Shown here: positions 16,788 to 25,291 of the stretch, piece by piece | Numbering within the stretch: position 1 is the stretch's first letter | How the letters are laid out: the number at the start of each line of letters is the position of its first letter | Source: Pseudomonas typographi | GTDB taxonomy: Bacteria > Pseudomonadota > Gammaproteobacteria > Pseudomonadales > Pseudomonadaceae | Direction of reading: 5' to 3' | Assembly: GCF_014694385.1 (NCBI RefSeq) | Contig: NZ_JAAOCA010000036.1 | Span: 1 to 59,720 of the forward strand | DNA: 59,720 bases | The notes under the pieces: model-generated | Database searches by the model: none | What the model was told of the DNA's origin: nothing | Seen by the model: the letters and a program-made list of their open reading frames with translations, nothing else | Program-made: the position numbers and the translations under genes

Positions 16788-17672
16788 TCAGCGCATCCAA
16801 GGCGGTATGGGTTCACCCTGTGGCTCATCCTCGGCTGTACGCAGGGCCTGGCGCCGCGCTTCCTCGCGCTTGACCGCGTCGATCTCGTTCATCACGCTGT
16901 GTACATCGGCGCTGCGGGTTTCTTCGGCGAACTCGCCGGTCAGCGCCGATTCCGGGGTCAGTTCGCCTGCCTTGAACAGCGCCCACATTTCTGGCGCATA
17001 GCGGGTTTCGCGCAGTTCCGGGGCGAACTGGCCGAAGTAACTGGCCATGTTGCCCACATCGCGTTCAAGCATGGTGTAGGCATGGTTATTGGCCACCGCA
17101 TCCACGGCCTGGGGCAGGTCGATAATCACCGGCCCGTCGGGGCCCAGCAGCACGTTGAACTCCGACAGGTCACCGTGCACCAGGCCGGCGCAGAGCATGC
17201 GCACGATCTGGTTGATCAAGAATGCGTGATACTCACGGGCCTGGTCCGGTTCGAGCACTACATCATTAAGCCGCGGTGCAGCATCGCCGTGGCCATCGGC
17301 GATCATTTCCATCAGCAACACGCCGTCGAGAAAGTCGTACGGCTTAGGCACTCTTACGCCAGCATTGGCCAAGGTGAACAACGCGGCCACTTCCGCGCTT
17401 TGCCAAGCTTGCTCGGTTTCGCGGCGGCCGTATTTACTGCCCTTGGCCATGGCGCGGGCCTGGCGGCTATTGCGTGTGGTGCGCCCTTCCTGGTACTCAC
17501 TGGCTTGGCGAAAGCTACGCTTGTTCGCCTCCTTGTACACCTTGGCGCAGCGCAACTGCCCACCACAGCGCACGACGTACACCGCCGCCTCTTTACCGCT
17601 CATCAACGGGCGCAGCACTTCATCGACCAAACCGTCTTCAATAAGCGGCTCTATGCGTTTTGGCGTTTTCAT
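16788..17672 (-). CDS. RIO1-like serine protein kinase
   Basis: A 294-residue atypical protein kinase of the RIO family. Key residues are the glycine-poor loop SGKEAAVY (25-32), Lys44 in CAKVYKE, catalytic Asp168 in HGDLSEFN, and metal-binding Asp185 in IIDLPQAV. All catalytic residues are present, so activity is expected. Bacterial RIO kinases are widespread in Pseudomonas but their targets are unknown; archaeal and eukaryotic relatives act in ribosome maturation. The C-terminal 90 residues are acidic and charged without a known domain. It stands alone, converging with cueR across 84 bp with no clear terminator. Confidence 0.9.
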   Translation of the reverse strand: MKTPKRIEPLIEDGLVDEVLRPLMSGKEAAVYVVRCGGQLRCAKVYKEANKRSFRQASEYQEGRTTRNSRQARAMAKGSKYGRRETEQAWQSAEVAALFTLANAGVRVPKPYDFLDGVLLMEMIADGHGDAAPRLNDVVLEPDQAREYHAFLINQIVRMLCAGLVHGDLSEFNVLLGPDGPVIIDLPQAVDAVANNHAYTMLERDVGNMASYFGQFAPELRETRYAPEMWALFKAGELTPESALTGEFAEETRSADVHSVMNEIDAVKREEARRQALRTAEDEPQGEPIPPWMR

Positions 17673-17846
17673 CGGTCGTTATCTTCAATCCTTGGGTCAC
17701 CGGACAGGGCGAATACGGGCTTCGCGGCAGCCTGGCCGCATTTATTAAAAGATGCAAACCACCCGCCAACTTCTCGGCAGCATAGCCGTATGGCGCCTCT
17801 TTGGCCGTAATGGCCCTTTTGCAAAGCGTTAAAAGGGTACAAAGCG

Positions 17847-18656
17847 TTAAACGGCTTTCAACGTCGACGCCTGGAACAACTCGCCGGGGGTTTGCCCGAA
17901 CAGGCGCTTGAACGCGGCAATATACGCAGAGGTTGAGTCATAACCACAGCCCAGCGCTGCTTGGGTCACACTGGCACCGCGCTGCAGCGCGCCGAGCGAC
18001 GACAATAACCGCATCCGCTGGCGCCAGCCACGAAAACTCAAGCCGGTTTCGCGTTGGAACAGCCGCATCAGGGTTTTCTCCGAGCTGCCCAGGCGCGCGG
18101 CCCACTCCCCTAGCCGGGCCGCCGCCTCTGGTTGTTCGATCAGTGCATTACAGATCGCCAGCAGCCGTGGGTGGCGCGGCATCGGCAACGAAAACGCCAC
18201 TTCCGGCAATGCCGCCAGTTGGTCCAGCAGTACCGCCACCAGCCGCGCCTCGGGGCTGTCGCCCAGCGGGTACTCTACAGGCAACGCGCAAAACCGTTTG
18301 ATCAATTCGCGGGCCAAGGGTGTGACCTCCAGCACCCGGCAATGCGGTGCTGCCCATGGCACGGCCTCGTGCGCCACATAGAGGCTGCGCATCTCTGCCT
18401 GCATCGAAGTGGTCACGGCATGGTCAAGCCCCGCCGGTATCCATACGCCCCACTGGGGTGGCGCGAAAAAACTACCCTGCTCGGTGTGTATGCCCAGCAC
18501 GCCACTGATGGCATAGGAAAACTGCACCCAGCCATGCCGGTGCGCTGGGGTCCAAGAGCCCGCGCCCAGGCTTTCGGCGCGGGCATAGAGCGGCCGCGGC
18601 AAATGCGTCAGCGCCGGGATATGCCTGGGCGGCGCGAGTTGTCCATTAAGCGGCAT
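17847..18656 (-). CDS. AraC-family regulator with N-terminal cupin domain (NimR-like)
   Basis: A 269-residue AraC-type regulator. A short cupin domain comes first (HRHGWVQFSYAISGVLGI at about 42-59, IPAGLDHAV after it), then two helix-turn-helix units at about 170-265 (LGSSEKTLMRLFQRETGLSF, ALGCGYDSTSAYIAAFKRLF). The ORF extends to a GTG at 18695; I prefer the ATG at 18656. It is divergent from an SBF-like transporter with 94 bp between them, the usual layout for a local regulator of a transporter gene. The inducer is unknown. Confidence 0.82.
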   Translation of the reverse strand: MPLNGQLAPPRHIPALTHLPRPLYARAESLGAGSWTPAHRHGWVQFSYAISGVLGIHTEQGSFFAPPQWGVWIPAGLDHAVTTSMQAEMRSLYVAHEAVPWAAPHCRVLEVTPLARELIKRFCALPVEYPLGDSPEARLVAVLLDQLAALPEVAFSLPMPRHPRLLAICNALIEQPEAAARLGEWAARLGSSEKTLMRLFQRETGLSFRGWRQRMRLLSSLGALQRGASVTQAALGCGYDSTSAYIAAFKRLFGQTPGELFQASTLKAV

Positions 18657-18750
18657 GAATTGGCCTTGTATCGCAAGACGGATCTGGCCGCTCACGGTAT
18701 CGTGTGGCCGCTCTTATAGTCACGATTTTTTACATATCGCAGGCTTTCAC

Positions 18751-19761
18751 ATGCAATTGCTCAAGCAACTCAAACGCCTGGTAACCGATTGGTTCCTTTG
18801 CGGGATGATCCTGGCCACCGTACTGGCGTATTTCTTTCCTCATTTCGGTGCTCGGGGGGGCACCCTGCACGCCGACACCGTGGTGAACATCGGCGTATTC
18901 GCGGTGTTCTTTTTGCACGGTGTGAACCTGTCCAGCGAACAAATCCGCCATGGGATGAAAAACTGGAAGCTGCACCTGATGGTGCAGGGCTTCACCTTTA
19001 TCGTATTCCCGTTGATCTGGGTGGTGGCCAACCAGCTCGTTGGCCAGTACATTCCACCAGCGTTGATGCTCGGCTTCTTTTACCTGTGCGCCCTGCCATC
19101 GACCATTTCATCGTCCGTGGCCTTGACTGGCAGCGCCTTCGGCAACGTCCCGGCGGCCATTCTCAATGCCAGCTTGTCCAGCGTGCTGGGGATTTTCATC
19201 ACCCCGTGGCTGTGCAGCCTTGCGGTGGGCAGCGGCCAGGGCGGCATCGACCTGGGCTCAACTCTGGTGGACCTGTGCAGCATGTTGCTGCTGCCGCTGG
19301 TGCTCGGCCAACTGGTGCGACCGTTGTTGGGCAAATGGTTTGCCCGCTACAAGCGCTACACCAGCGTGGTCGACAAGCTGGTGATCCTGCTGTTGGTGTA
19401 CGCCGCGTTCTGTGACTCGATGATCTCCGGGCTGTGGCAACAACAGGGTGACGGGGTATTGATCACGGCGGTAGTGGGCGTGGCCTTGCTGCTGGCGCTG
19501 ATCCTCACACTTACTACCCGTACCGCCCGGGCCCTGCGCTTCAACCACGCCGACCATGTGGCGGCGGTATTTTGCGCCACCAAAAAGTCGCTGGCCGCCG
19601 GGGCGCCGATGGCCGCGTTGATTTTCCACGGCAACGCTGCGCTGGGGTTGATCCTGCTACCGATCATGATCTACCACCCGCTGCAGTTGATCGTGTGCTC
19701 GGTCATGGCCGAAGGGTATTTGCACCACTACAAGGCCCATCAGGCCGCGTTGGCCCAATGA
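18751..19761 (+). CDS. SBF-like (bile acid:sodium symporter superfamily) transporter, YfeH type
   Basis: A 336-residue inner-membrane protein with about nine to ten hydrophobic segments, matching the YfeH subgroup of the bile-acid:sodium symporter superfamily (VLAYFFPHF early, FFLHGVNLS, CALPSTISSSVALTGSAFGN in the core, ATKKSLAAGAPMAALIF late). The substrate is unknown for this subgroup; Na+-coupled uptake of an organic anion is the general family expectation. The ATG at 18751 gives a length close to E. coli YfeH. It is divergent from a NimR-like AraC regulator, the probable controller. Confidence 0.85.
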   Translation: MQLLKQLKRLVTDWFLCGMILATVLAYFFPHFGARGGTLHADTVVNIGVFAVFFLHGVNLSSEQIRHGMKNWKLHLMVQGFTFIVFPLIWVVANQLVGQYIPPALMLGFFYLCALPSTISSSVALTGSAFGNVPAAILNASLSSVLGIFITPWLCSLAVGSGQGGIDLGSTLVDLCSMLLLPLVLGQLVRPLLGKWFARYKRYTSVVDKLVILLLVYAAFCDSMISGLWQQQGDGVLITAVVGVALLLALILTLTTRTARALRFNHADHVAAVFCATKKSLAAGAPMAALIFHGNAALGLILLPIMIYHPLQLIVCSVMAEGYLHHYKAHQAALAQ

Positions 19762-19834
19762 ACACAGACAGATAGAACGCCTGGGCCGCCGCGAGGGTCC
19801 ACAGTCAAATAGGCTGAGCGGCGGAGTGCGTGGC

Positions 19835-21193
19835 ATGAACGACCCCTATCTGAAGTTCGTCAGTTCCGAGTGGGGCCAAAAGCTCACACGGGCCGTGGGG
19901 CTGCCGCAGCCCTGGCGCTTGGCGCGGTGGCAGGCTGGGCAAACGCACCCCGTGGACGGCACTTTGCTGCTCGCCGGCGACGCCTTGGCCCTGGCGGCCA
20001 GCGCTTATGCCGGCGAGCTTGCTACCGAGGTGCTCAGTTGGCAGGCCGATGCGTTGCCATTGCAGCCCTGGAACCCCGCCAGCGGCCAATTGCTCAAGGC
20101 GGTACTGTTCGATGCTTCCGGGATACGCCAGAGCCACGAACTTAAGCGCCTATACGAATGTTTCCAGCCTTTGCTGCGGCATTTGGCGCCCAACGCCCGA
20201 TTGGTGCTGCTCGGCCGCCCGCCACAAGCCCTTGAAGCGATTGAAGCACAGGTAAGCCAGCGCGCCCTGGAAGGCTTTACCCGCTCACTGGCAAAAGAAC
20301 TGCGCCAAGGCGCCACCGCCCAGTTGCTCTACGTGGCCGAGCAGGCACAAGTGCACCTAGAAGCCGCCCTGCGGTTTTTCCTATCGGCCAAAAGCGCCTA
20401 CATCAACGGCCAGGTGCTTTCGCTGCGCGCGAGCACTGGCGCCGCCACGGTCGCCGACTGGCAACGCCCGTTGGCCGGGCGCAAGGCGTTGGTGACCGGC
20501 GCTGCGCGCGGCATCGGCGCAGCGATCGCCGAAACCCTGGCCCGCGACGGCGCCTCGGTGGTGTTGGTCGACCTGCCCGCGACCCAGGCTGAGCTCAACG
20601 GCCTGGCCTTACGCCTAGGCGGTAGCAGCCTGGCGCTGGATATCACCGCCGCCGACGCCCCGGCGCGGCTGATCGACGCGCTGCCTGAAGGCGTCGACAT
20701 TCTAGTGCACAACGCCGGCATCACCCGTGACAAAACCGTAGCCAACATGGCCGCTGAGCTTTGGGACCCGGTGATCGCCGTGAACCTCGACGCACCGCGG
20801 CTGCTGACAGAGGCGCTGTTCGCTGCCGGTAGCCTGCGCGATGACGGCCGGGTGGTATTACTCAGCTCGGTCAGTGCCATTGGCGGCAACCGCGGGCAGG
20901 CCAACTATGCCGCGAGCAAAGCCGGGCTGGTGGGCCTGGCCGAGGCCCTGGCACCTATCCTGGCAGAGCGCGGCATCGGTATTGCCGCGGTGGCGCCGGG
21001 CTTTATCGAAACCCACATGACCGAACACATGCCCTTCGCCCTGCGCGAAACCGGCCGGCGCATGAATGTGCTGGGCCAGGCCGGCCAGCCGCAAGACGTC
21101 GCGGAAGCCGTCGCTTGGCTAGCGCAGCCGGTAGGCGGTGCGCTTAATGGCCAAGTGCTGCGTGTGTGCGGGCAAAGTTACCTGGGGGCATGA
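19835..21193 (+). CDS. High-molecular-weight FabG-type 3-oxoacyl reductase
   Basis: A 452-residue short-chain dehydrogenase with an extra N-terminal domain. Residues 1-210 form a degenerate Rossmann-like region; residues 212-452 are a full FabG-type reductase with VTGAARGIGAA from residue 220, the NAG motif (VHNAGITRDK), catalytic Ser in LSSVSAIGG, and Tyr358-x3-Lys362. It resembles the two-domain HMw-FabG (FabG4) enzymes that reduce 3-oxoacyl-CoA or 3-oxoacyl-ACP. The ATG at 19835 has GGAG at a good distance. The MaoC-type hydratase starts 3 bp after the stop, giving two consecutive steps of a fatty-acyl cycle. Confidence 0.88.
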   Translation: MNDPYLKFVSSEWGQKLTRAVGLPQPWRLARWQAGQTHPVDGTLLLAGDALALAASAYAGELATEVLSWQADALPLQPWNPASGQLLKAVLFDASGIRQSHELKRLYECFQPLLRHLAPNARLVLLGRPPQALEAIEAQVSQRALEGFTRSLAKELRQGATAQLLYVAEQAQVHLEAALRFFLSAKSAYINGQVLSLRASTGAATVADWQRPLAGRKALVTGAARGIGAAIAETLARDGASVVLVDLPATQAELNGLALRLGGSSLALDITAADAPARLIDALPEGVDILVHNAGITRDKTVANMAAELWDPVIAVNLDAPRLLTEALFAAGSLRDDGRVVLLSSVSAIGGNRGQANYAASKAGLVGLAEALAPILAERGIGIAAVAPGFIETHMTEHMPFALRETGRRMNVLGQAGQPQDVAEAVAWLAQPVGGALNGQVLRVCGQSYLGA

Positions 21194-21195
21194 CC

Positions 21196-22044
21196 ATGAC
21201 ACATTGGCAAACCTATGATGCTCCACCGGCCATGGCGGGCCTGTATGCCCGCGCCGCGCTGCGCCAGCGTGTCAGCGGCCAGCAACTGCCCGACACTGGC
21301 CTGCGCTGCGTGATGGTGATCGACCCGGTGCGCCTTGGCGCCTACCGCAAGGTGTGCGGTTACGACAATACAGGCCTGCTGCCGCCCACATACCCTCACG
21401 TGCTGGCGTTTGTCCTGCAGTTGGCGCTGCTCACCGACCCTGGGTTTCCGTTTCCGCTGGTGGGCCTTGTGCAACTGGCAGAGCGCATCCGCGTGCTGCG
21501 CCCCCTCGGCGGTGTGGCACGGGCCAGCGTGAGCGTGTACCTGGGCGAACTACAAGCACATGCCGAGGGCGCGGCGTTTTCCTTGGTCACGCAATTGCAC
21601 GACGCCCTCGGCCTGCTTTGGGAGGGGGAAACCGACTTGCTGTGCCGTAAGGCCCAGCTTCAGGGGCAGTGGGCAGCGCCGCCAGCGCCGGCGGAACTGC
21701 CCGCCGGCGAGGTCACCCGCTGGCTGGCCGGCAAAGATATCGGCCGCCAGTACGCCAAGGTAGCCGGTGACTACAACCCCATCCACCTTAGCCTTCCTAG
21801 CGCCCGCCTATTCGGTTTCCAGCAGGCCATTGCCCCCGGCATGTGGAGCCTGGCGCGCAGCTTGGCGGCACTGCAACATCATATTCCGGACGCAGGCTTG
21901 CAATTCAATACGCAGTTTCTCAGGCCCGTGCCACTGCCCAGCGAGGTGGTACTCAACGCCAGCGCGCCTGGCGAGGATGGGCACTTCTCGCTTACTGGCC
22001 GCGACGCCTCCGTGTACCTGGCCGGTGAATGGGCGCCGTTGTGA
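21196..22044 (+). CDS. MaoC-type (R)-specific enoyl hydratase/dehydratase
   Basis: A 282-residue double hot-dog protein. The second half has the hydratase-2 signature with Asp192 and His197 (AGDYNPIHLS) and a following AIAPGMW segment. It should interconvert (R)-3-hydroxyacyl and 2-enoyl thioesters. It is directly coupled to the FabG-like reductase. I prefer the ATG at 21196, seven bases after GGGGG; an ATG at 21190 overlaps the reductase stop codon but has no room for a ribosome site. In many Pseudomonas the partner set includes a thiolase, which is missing here. Confidence 0.85.
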   Translation: MTHWQTYDAPPAMAGLYARAALRQRVSGQQLPDTGLRCVMVIDPVRLGAYRKVCGYDNTGLLPPTYPHVLAFVLQLALLTDPGFPFPLVGLVQLAERIRVLRPLGGVARASVSVYLGELQAHAEGAAFSLVTQLHDALGLLWEGETDLLCRKAQLQGQWAAPPAPAELPAGEVTRWLAGKDIGRQYAKVAGDYNPIHLSLPSARLFGFQQAIAPGMWSLARSLAALQHHIPDAGLQFNTQFLRPVPLPSEVVLNASAPGEDGHFSLTGRDASVYLAGEWAPL

Positions 22045-22149
22045 CAGGCGGTGCCCGGTTAATTTCATCCTTTACCGCGGTGTTGAGGGCTTGCGTCGGC
22101 AGCGCGGGCCGCCGAAGCTATGGCAGTTATCCACCTAAGCGTACCGCCG

Positions 22150-22455
22150 ATGAACCTCGACGCCCTGACCGCCCGCCTGCACCAGATCCGCGACAACAAC
22201 GACTGGAAGCGCTTTCACAGCCCAAAGAACCTGGCGATGGCCGCCAGCGTGGAAATGGCCGAGCTGGTAGAAATTTTCCAGTGGCTCAGCGAAGACCAAT
22301 CACGCGCCCTGGCACCTGAGCAACTGGCCCACGCCGGCCAGGAAATCGGCGACGTGGTGTTGTACTTATTGCTGCTGTGCAGCGAGCTAGGGCTGGACCT
22401 GAACACGGTGGTGCAGGCCAAGCTCAGCGACAGCGAAAGGCGCTTTGCCCGATGA
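22150..22455 (+). CDS. MazG-like nucleotide pyrophosphohydrolase
   Basis: A 101-residue all-alpha NTP pyrophosphohydrolase of the small MazG-like type. Metal-binding acidic motifs are EMAELVEIFQW (about 37-47) and QEIGDVVLYLL (about 70-80). It should hydrolyse non-canonical or excess (d)NTPs to NMP and pyrophosphate; the preferred nucleotide is unknown. I chose the ATG at 22150 (MNLDALT), which agrees with relatives; the frame also has an ATG at 22120. Its stop overlaps the cmoM start by 4 bp (ATGA), so the two are coupled. Confidence 0.88.
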   Translation: MNLDALTARLHQIRDNNDWKRFHSPKNLAMAASVEMAELVEIFQWLSEDQSRALAPEQLAHAGQEIGDVVLYLLLLCSELGLDLNTVVQAKLSDSERRFAR

Positions 22456-23216
22456 GCGATCGCCACTTCGATGAGTTGGCCGTGCGCTTTGCGGAAAAAA
22501 TCTATGGCGGCGCCAAAGGCGCCATCCGCTTGGCCGTGCTCCAAGCCGACCTGGCGCAAGCGTTACCGGCAAGGCCACTGAAGGTACTCGACATCGGCGC
22601 CGGGCTGGGCCATATGGCGCTGTGGTTGGCGCAGCAGGGGCACCAGGTCACCTTGGCGGAGCCGGCCGCGGCCATGCTCAACGGCGCCCGTGAGCGTTTC
22701 GCCCAGGCCAACTGCGAAGCCACGTTCGTTCAGGTGCCCTGGCAACACTTCGCCGCACTGGGCCATGGGCCCTTCGACCTAGTGCTGTGCCACGCCGTGC
22801 TCGAATGGCTGGCCGAACCGTTCGCTATCTTGCCCGCCCTGCACCGCCTGACCGCGCCCACCGGCTATTTGTCGCTGGCGTTCTACAACCGCGATGCGCT
22901 GGTGTACCGCAATTTGCTCAAGGGGCACTTTCGCAAGCTGCGGCAAAACACCTTGGCTGGCGAAAAACAAAGCCTAACCCCTCAGGTGCCCATAGACCCT
23001 CGCGCGCTGGAGGCGCAACTCGCCCCGGCGTGGATGGTCGAACAGCGTAGCGGGGTGAGGGTATTCCACGACTACATGCCCGCCGAGTTCCAAACCAAGG
23101 TCTCACCTGGGGCATTGGTGGACATGGAACTGGCATACCGCCGCCACCCAGCCTTTTCCGGGCTAGGTCGCTATTTGCACTGGATCTGCCGGCCGTGCCA
23201 GGCCGGCCTGGAGTGA
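22452..23216 (+). CDS. cmoM: tRNA 5-carboxymethoxyuridine methyltransferase
   Basis: A 254-residue class I SAM-dependent methyltransferase. SAM-binding motif I is VLDIGAGLGHMALWLA (about 49-64). The N-terminal HFDELAVRFAEKIYGGAKG segment is diagnostic of CmoM (formerly SmtA), which methylates cmo5U34 of certain tRNAs to mcmo5U34 to widen wobble decoding. It overlaps the MazG-like gene by 4 bp and is followed after 4 bp by a lipoprotein gene, so an operon of unrelated functions is likely. Confidence 0.88.
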   Translation: MSDRHFDELAVRFAEKIYGGAKGAIRLAVLQADLAQALPARPLKVLDIGAGLGHMALWLAQQGHQVTLAEPAAAMLNGARERFAQANCEATFVQVPWQHFAALGHGPFDLVLCHAVLEWLAEPFAILPALHRLTAPTGYLSLAFYNRDALVYRNLLKGHFRKLRQNTLAGEKQSLTPQVPIDPRALEAQLAPAWMVEQRSGVRVFHDYMPAEFQTKVSPGALVDMELAYRRHPAFSGLGRYLHWICRPCQAGLE

Positions 23217-23220
23217 CCCT

Positions 23221-23814
23221 ATGCGCCGGTTGCTGCCCTACCTGTTATGCCTAAGCCTCGCCGCCTGTGAGAGCCCCAACCCCTATACGGCCAGCTCACT
23301 GCCGCTGCCGCCGGCACCGGCGCAACCGGCCCAGGCATACGACCCCAGCGCCTACCCGGCTGCCCCGCGCGATTATGCTCGTTACCGCAGTTGGGCTTGG
23401 CTGAATGACCGACCGCCGGCCGGTAGCGCACTGGCCGATTCGGCACAGATGGCCGAGGCGGTGAGCACCGCGCTGGACCAACGCGGTTTGCGCCCGGCCC
23501 GCGCCGGCACCCTGGCCGACCTGCGCGTGGCCGCCGACCTGCGCTTGGAAACCCGCCTGCAGCAGGTACAAGACCCTTACTACGGCGGCCCCTATTATGG
23601 TGGCCCCTATGGCGGGTATAACTATGCCCCGCCGCCGGTACGCACTTATCAGGTACAGGTGGTGGTCGTTAGCCTGCACCTGTTCGACGGCGCCACCGGC
23701 CAGGAAGTCTGGAATACCCAAGCCGAGACTGCCAACCAAGGCAGCGAATCCCAGCGCGCCGATGCCTTGCGCGTGGCCATCGATAAAGCCCTGAGTACCT
23801 ACCCACCGAGCTGA
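23221..23814 (+). CDS. DUF4136 lipoprotein, first of a tandem pair
   Basis: A 197-residue lipoprotein. The signal peptide ends in the lipobox LSLAAC (Cys at residue 15). The mature part matches DUF4136 (YRSWAWLN, ALDQRGLRPA, then a beta-rich C-terminal half) and holds a Pro/Gly/Tyr-rich insert (PYYGGPYYGG, near residues 120-138). Probably attached to the outer membrane; no function is established. It shares YRSWAW, LDQRGLRPA and the C-terminal STYPPS/GSYPPR ending with the next gene, so the two are tandem paralogues. Confidence 0.85.
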   Translation: MRRLLPYLLCLSLAACESPNPYTASSLPLPPAPAQPAQAYDPSAYPAAPRDYARYRSWAWLNDRPPAGSALADSAQMAEAVSTALDQRGLRPARAGTLADLRVAADLRLETRLQQVQDPYYGGPYYGGPYGGYNYAPPPVRTYQVQVVVVSLHLFDGATGQEVWNTQAETANQGSESQRADALRVAIDKALSTYPPS

Positions 23815-23835
23815 GCGTATCCCGGAGACCCCACC

Positions 23836-24390
23836 ATGCGCCGCCTGATCACTGCCCTATGCTTGACCGCCCTGTTGGCGGGCTGCCAAACGCCAACGGC
23901 CACCGAAGACTTCGATGCCAGCCGGGATTTTGCCGCCTACCGCAGTTGGGCCTGGCAAACCCCGGCCCTGCAATACCGCCCAGACGACCCCAGGGTCAGA
24001 AGCGATTTGACCGAGCAACGCATTCGCCAGGCCGTGGCCGAACAACTCGACCAACGCGGCCTGCGCCCCGCACCGGCGGGCGCCAATCCCGACCTGAAAG
24101 TGCAGGCCTACCTGATCGTAGAAAACCGCCAACAACAGGTGACTACCAACCCCGGTGGCCCCTGGGGCTACTGGGGTGGGCCATGGGGCGGTACCGGCTG
24201 GGCAGAAACCCGGACGCTTGATTACCGCGTGGCCACCTTGCAACTGGACCTGCTCGATGGCCACGATGGCAAACTGGTGTGGCGCGGCAGTACGGAACAA
24301 GTAGTCACCGACCATCCCACGCCGGTACAGCGCATGCAAACGATCCAAAAGGGGGTGCAGCGCATTCTGGGGAGCTATCCGCCGCGCTGA
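23836..24390 (+). CDS. DUF4136 lipoprotein, second of a tandem pair
   Basis: A 184-residue lipoprotein with lipobox LLAGC (Cys at residue 17) and the same DUF4136 layout as the preceding gene: FAAYRSWAWQ, QLDQRGLRPAPAG, a Gly/Trp-rich loop (GGPWGYWGGPWGG, near residues 108-120) and a terminal GSYPPR. The loop replaces the Tyr-rich insert of its neighbour. It lies 21 bp downstream with a GGAG ribosome site and is almost certainly cotranscribed. Outer-membrane location is inferred from the lack of Asp at position +2. Confidence 0.85.
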   Translation: MRRLITALCLTALLAGCQTPTATEDFDASRDFAAYRSWAWQTPALQYRPDDPRVRSDLTEQRIRQAVAEQLDQRGLRPAPAGANPDLKVQAYLIVENRQQQVTTNPGGPWGYWGGPWGGTGWAETRTLDYRVATLQLDLLDGHDGKLVWRGSTEQVVTDHPTPVQRMQTIQKGVQRILGSYPPR

Positions 24391-24470
24391 ACGGCCATCT
24401 GGCGCGCGCCGAGCCGTAGGTTCCAAGCAGAATTTATAACGCCGCGGGATACCCTGGGCGCTTGACGATC

Positions 24471-24498
24471 GCCTAAAAGCGTACTGAGCTTCTTAGGC
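24471..24498. promoter_or_regulatory. Hairpin between the lipoprotein pair and the prepilin-peptidase gene
   Basis: GCCTAAAAGC pairs with GCTT-C-TTAGGC around a 7-nt loop (10 bp with one bulged C). No T-run follows, so termination is uncertain. It may separate the lipoprotein operon from the downstream gene. The rest of the 185-bp gap (24391-24575) shows no gene. Confidence 0.4.
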
Positions 24499-24575
24499 AG
24501 AGCCACTGCCAAGGAATGCCCTGCGCGCCGCGCGCGCCGGGTGCAGTTTCGGTTTGGAAAGGACGGTTCCTCCCG

Positions 24576-25046
24576 ATGCAAAGCCTCGTACTGTTGATTT
24601 GGTTCACCCTCTGTGCCGAGCAGGATATCCGCCTGCGCCACGTGGCCGACAGCCTGACCTTGGGCGGCGGGGTGTGCGCGCTGCTTTACCTGTTCACCAC
24701 CGGGCATACCTGGCTCGGTGCGCTGCCGGCCGAGGGCGCTTGGGCATTGGCGCTGAGCATGGCGCTGACCTTACCGATGCACCTGATGGGCCGCCTCGCC
24801 GCGGCCGATGTGAAGCTACTGGGCACCCTGGCGTTGGCCACTGACCGCATGCACCTGCTGGCGACAGTGTGTGGTGCCCTGCTGCTGGTGCTGGCGTGGC
24901 TGATGCTCGGCGACCGGGTATGGGCGCAACTGAGCCGCAAGCTCAAGGCGCGCCTGGCATCCCTGACCCCGCTGCAGGGCCAGGCGCCGCCGTTGGGGCC
25001 ATTTCTGTTGGCAGGTTTTTTAGCAACGTTGCTGTGGCTCCGTTAA
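24576..25046 (+). CDS. Short A24-type prepilin peptidase-like membrane protein
   Basis: A 156-residue membrane protein resembling the short TadV/CpaA form of type IV prepilin peptidases, which lack the N-terminal methylase part. About five hydrophobic segments are present. Both catalytic aspartates appear to be kept: Asp in CAEQDIRLRHVADSLTL (near residue 15) and in the AAADVKLLG segment (near residue 75), where the usual GxGD reads AAAD. No pilus or Tad genes are in view, so it is an orphan. The GAAAGGA ribosome site is 12 nt from the ATG at 24576, so the start is slightly uncertain. Confidence 0.72.
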   Translation: MQSLVLLIWFTLCAEQDIRLRHVADSLTLGGGVCALLYLFTTGHTWLGALPAEGAWALALSMALTLPMHLMGRLAAADVKLLGTLALATDRMHLLATVCGALLLVLAWLMLGDRVWAQLSRKLKARLASLTPLQGQAPPLGPFLLAGFLATLLWLR

Positions 25047-25291
25047 CGGGGCGCCCAGAGGTTTGCCCAAGCATCGACGCGTTAACGTTATTGCTGGGCA
25101 GCCGCCACAGGCATCAGTAAGGTGGCAGCCGACGTGCGAAGCGCCACAGTAGCCCGATACCCTATGCCACCGGCTGCCAACAGGCCTACGCCAGTCGCGC
25201 CATTGTTTAACGCGCCATGGGGAACTCGCCCCCCGGCCCCGTGGCCCAACAAGCACTCGCGGCGCCGCCGGTTTCAGATCAGGAAGGCAAC

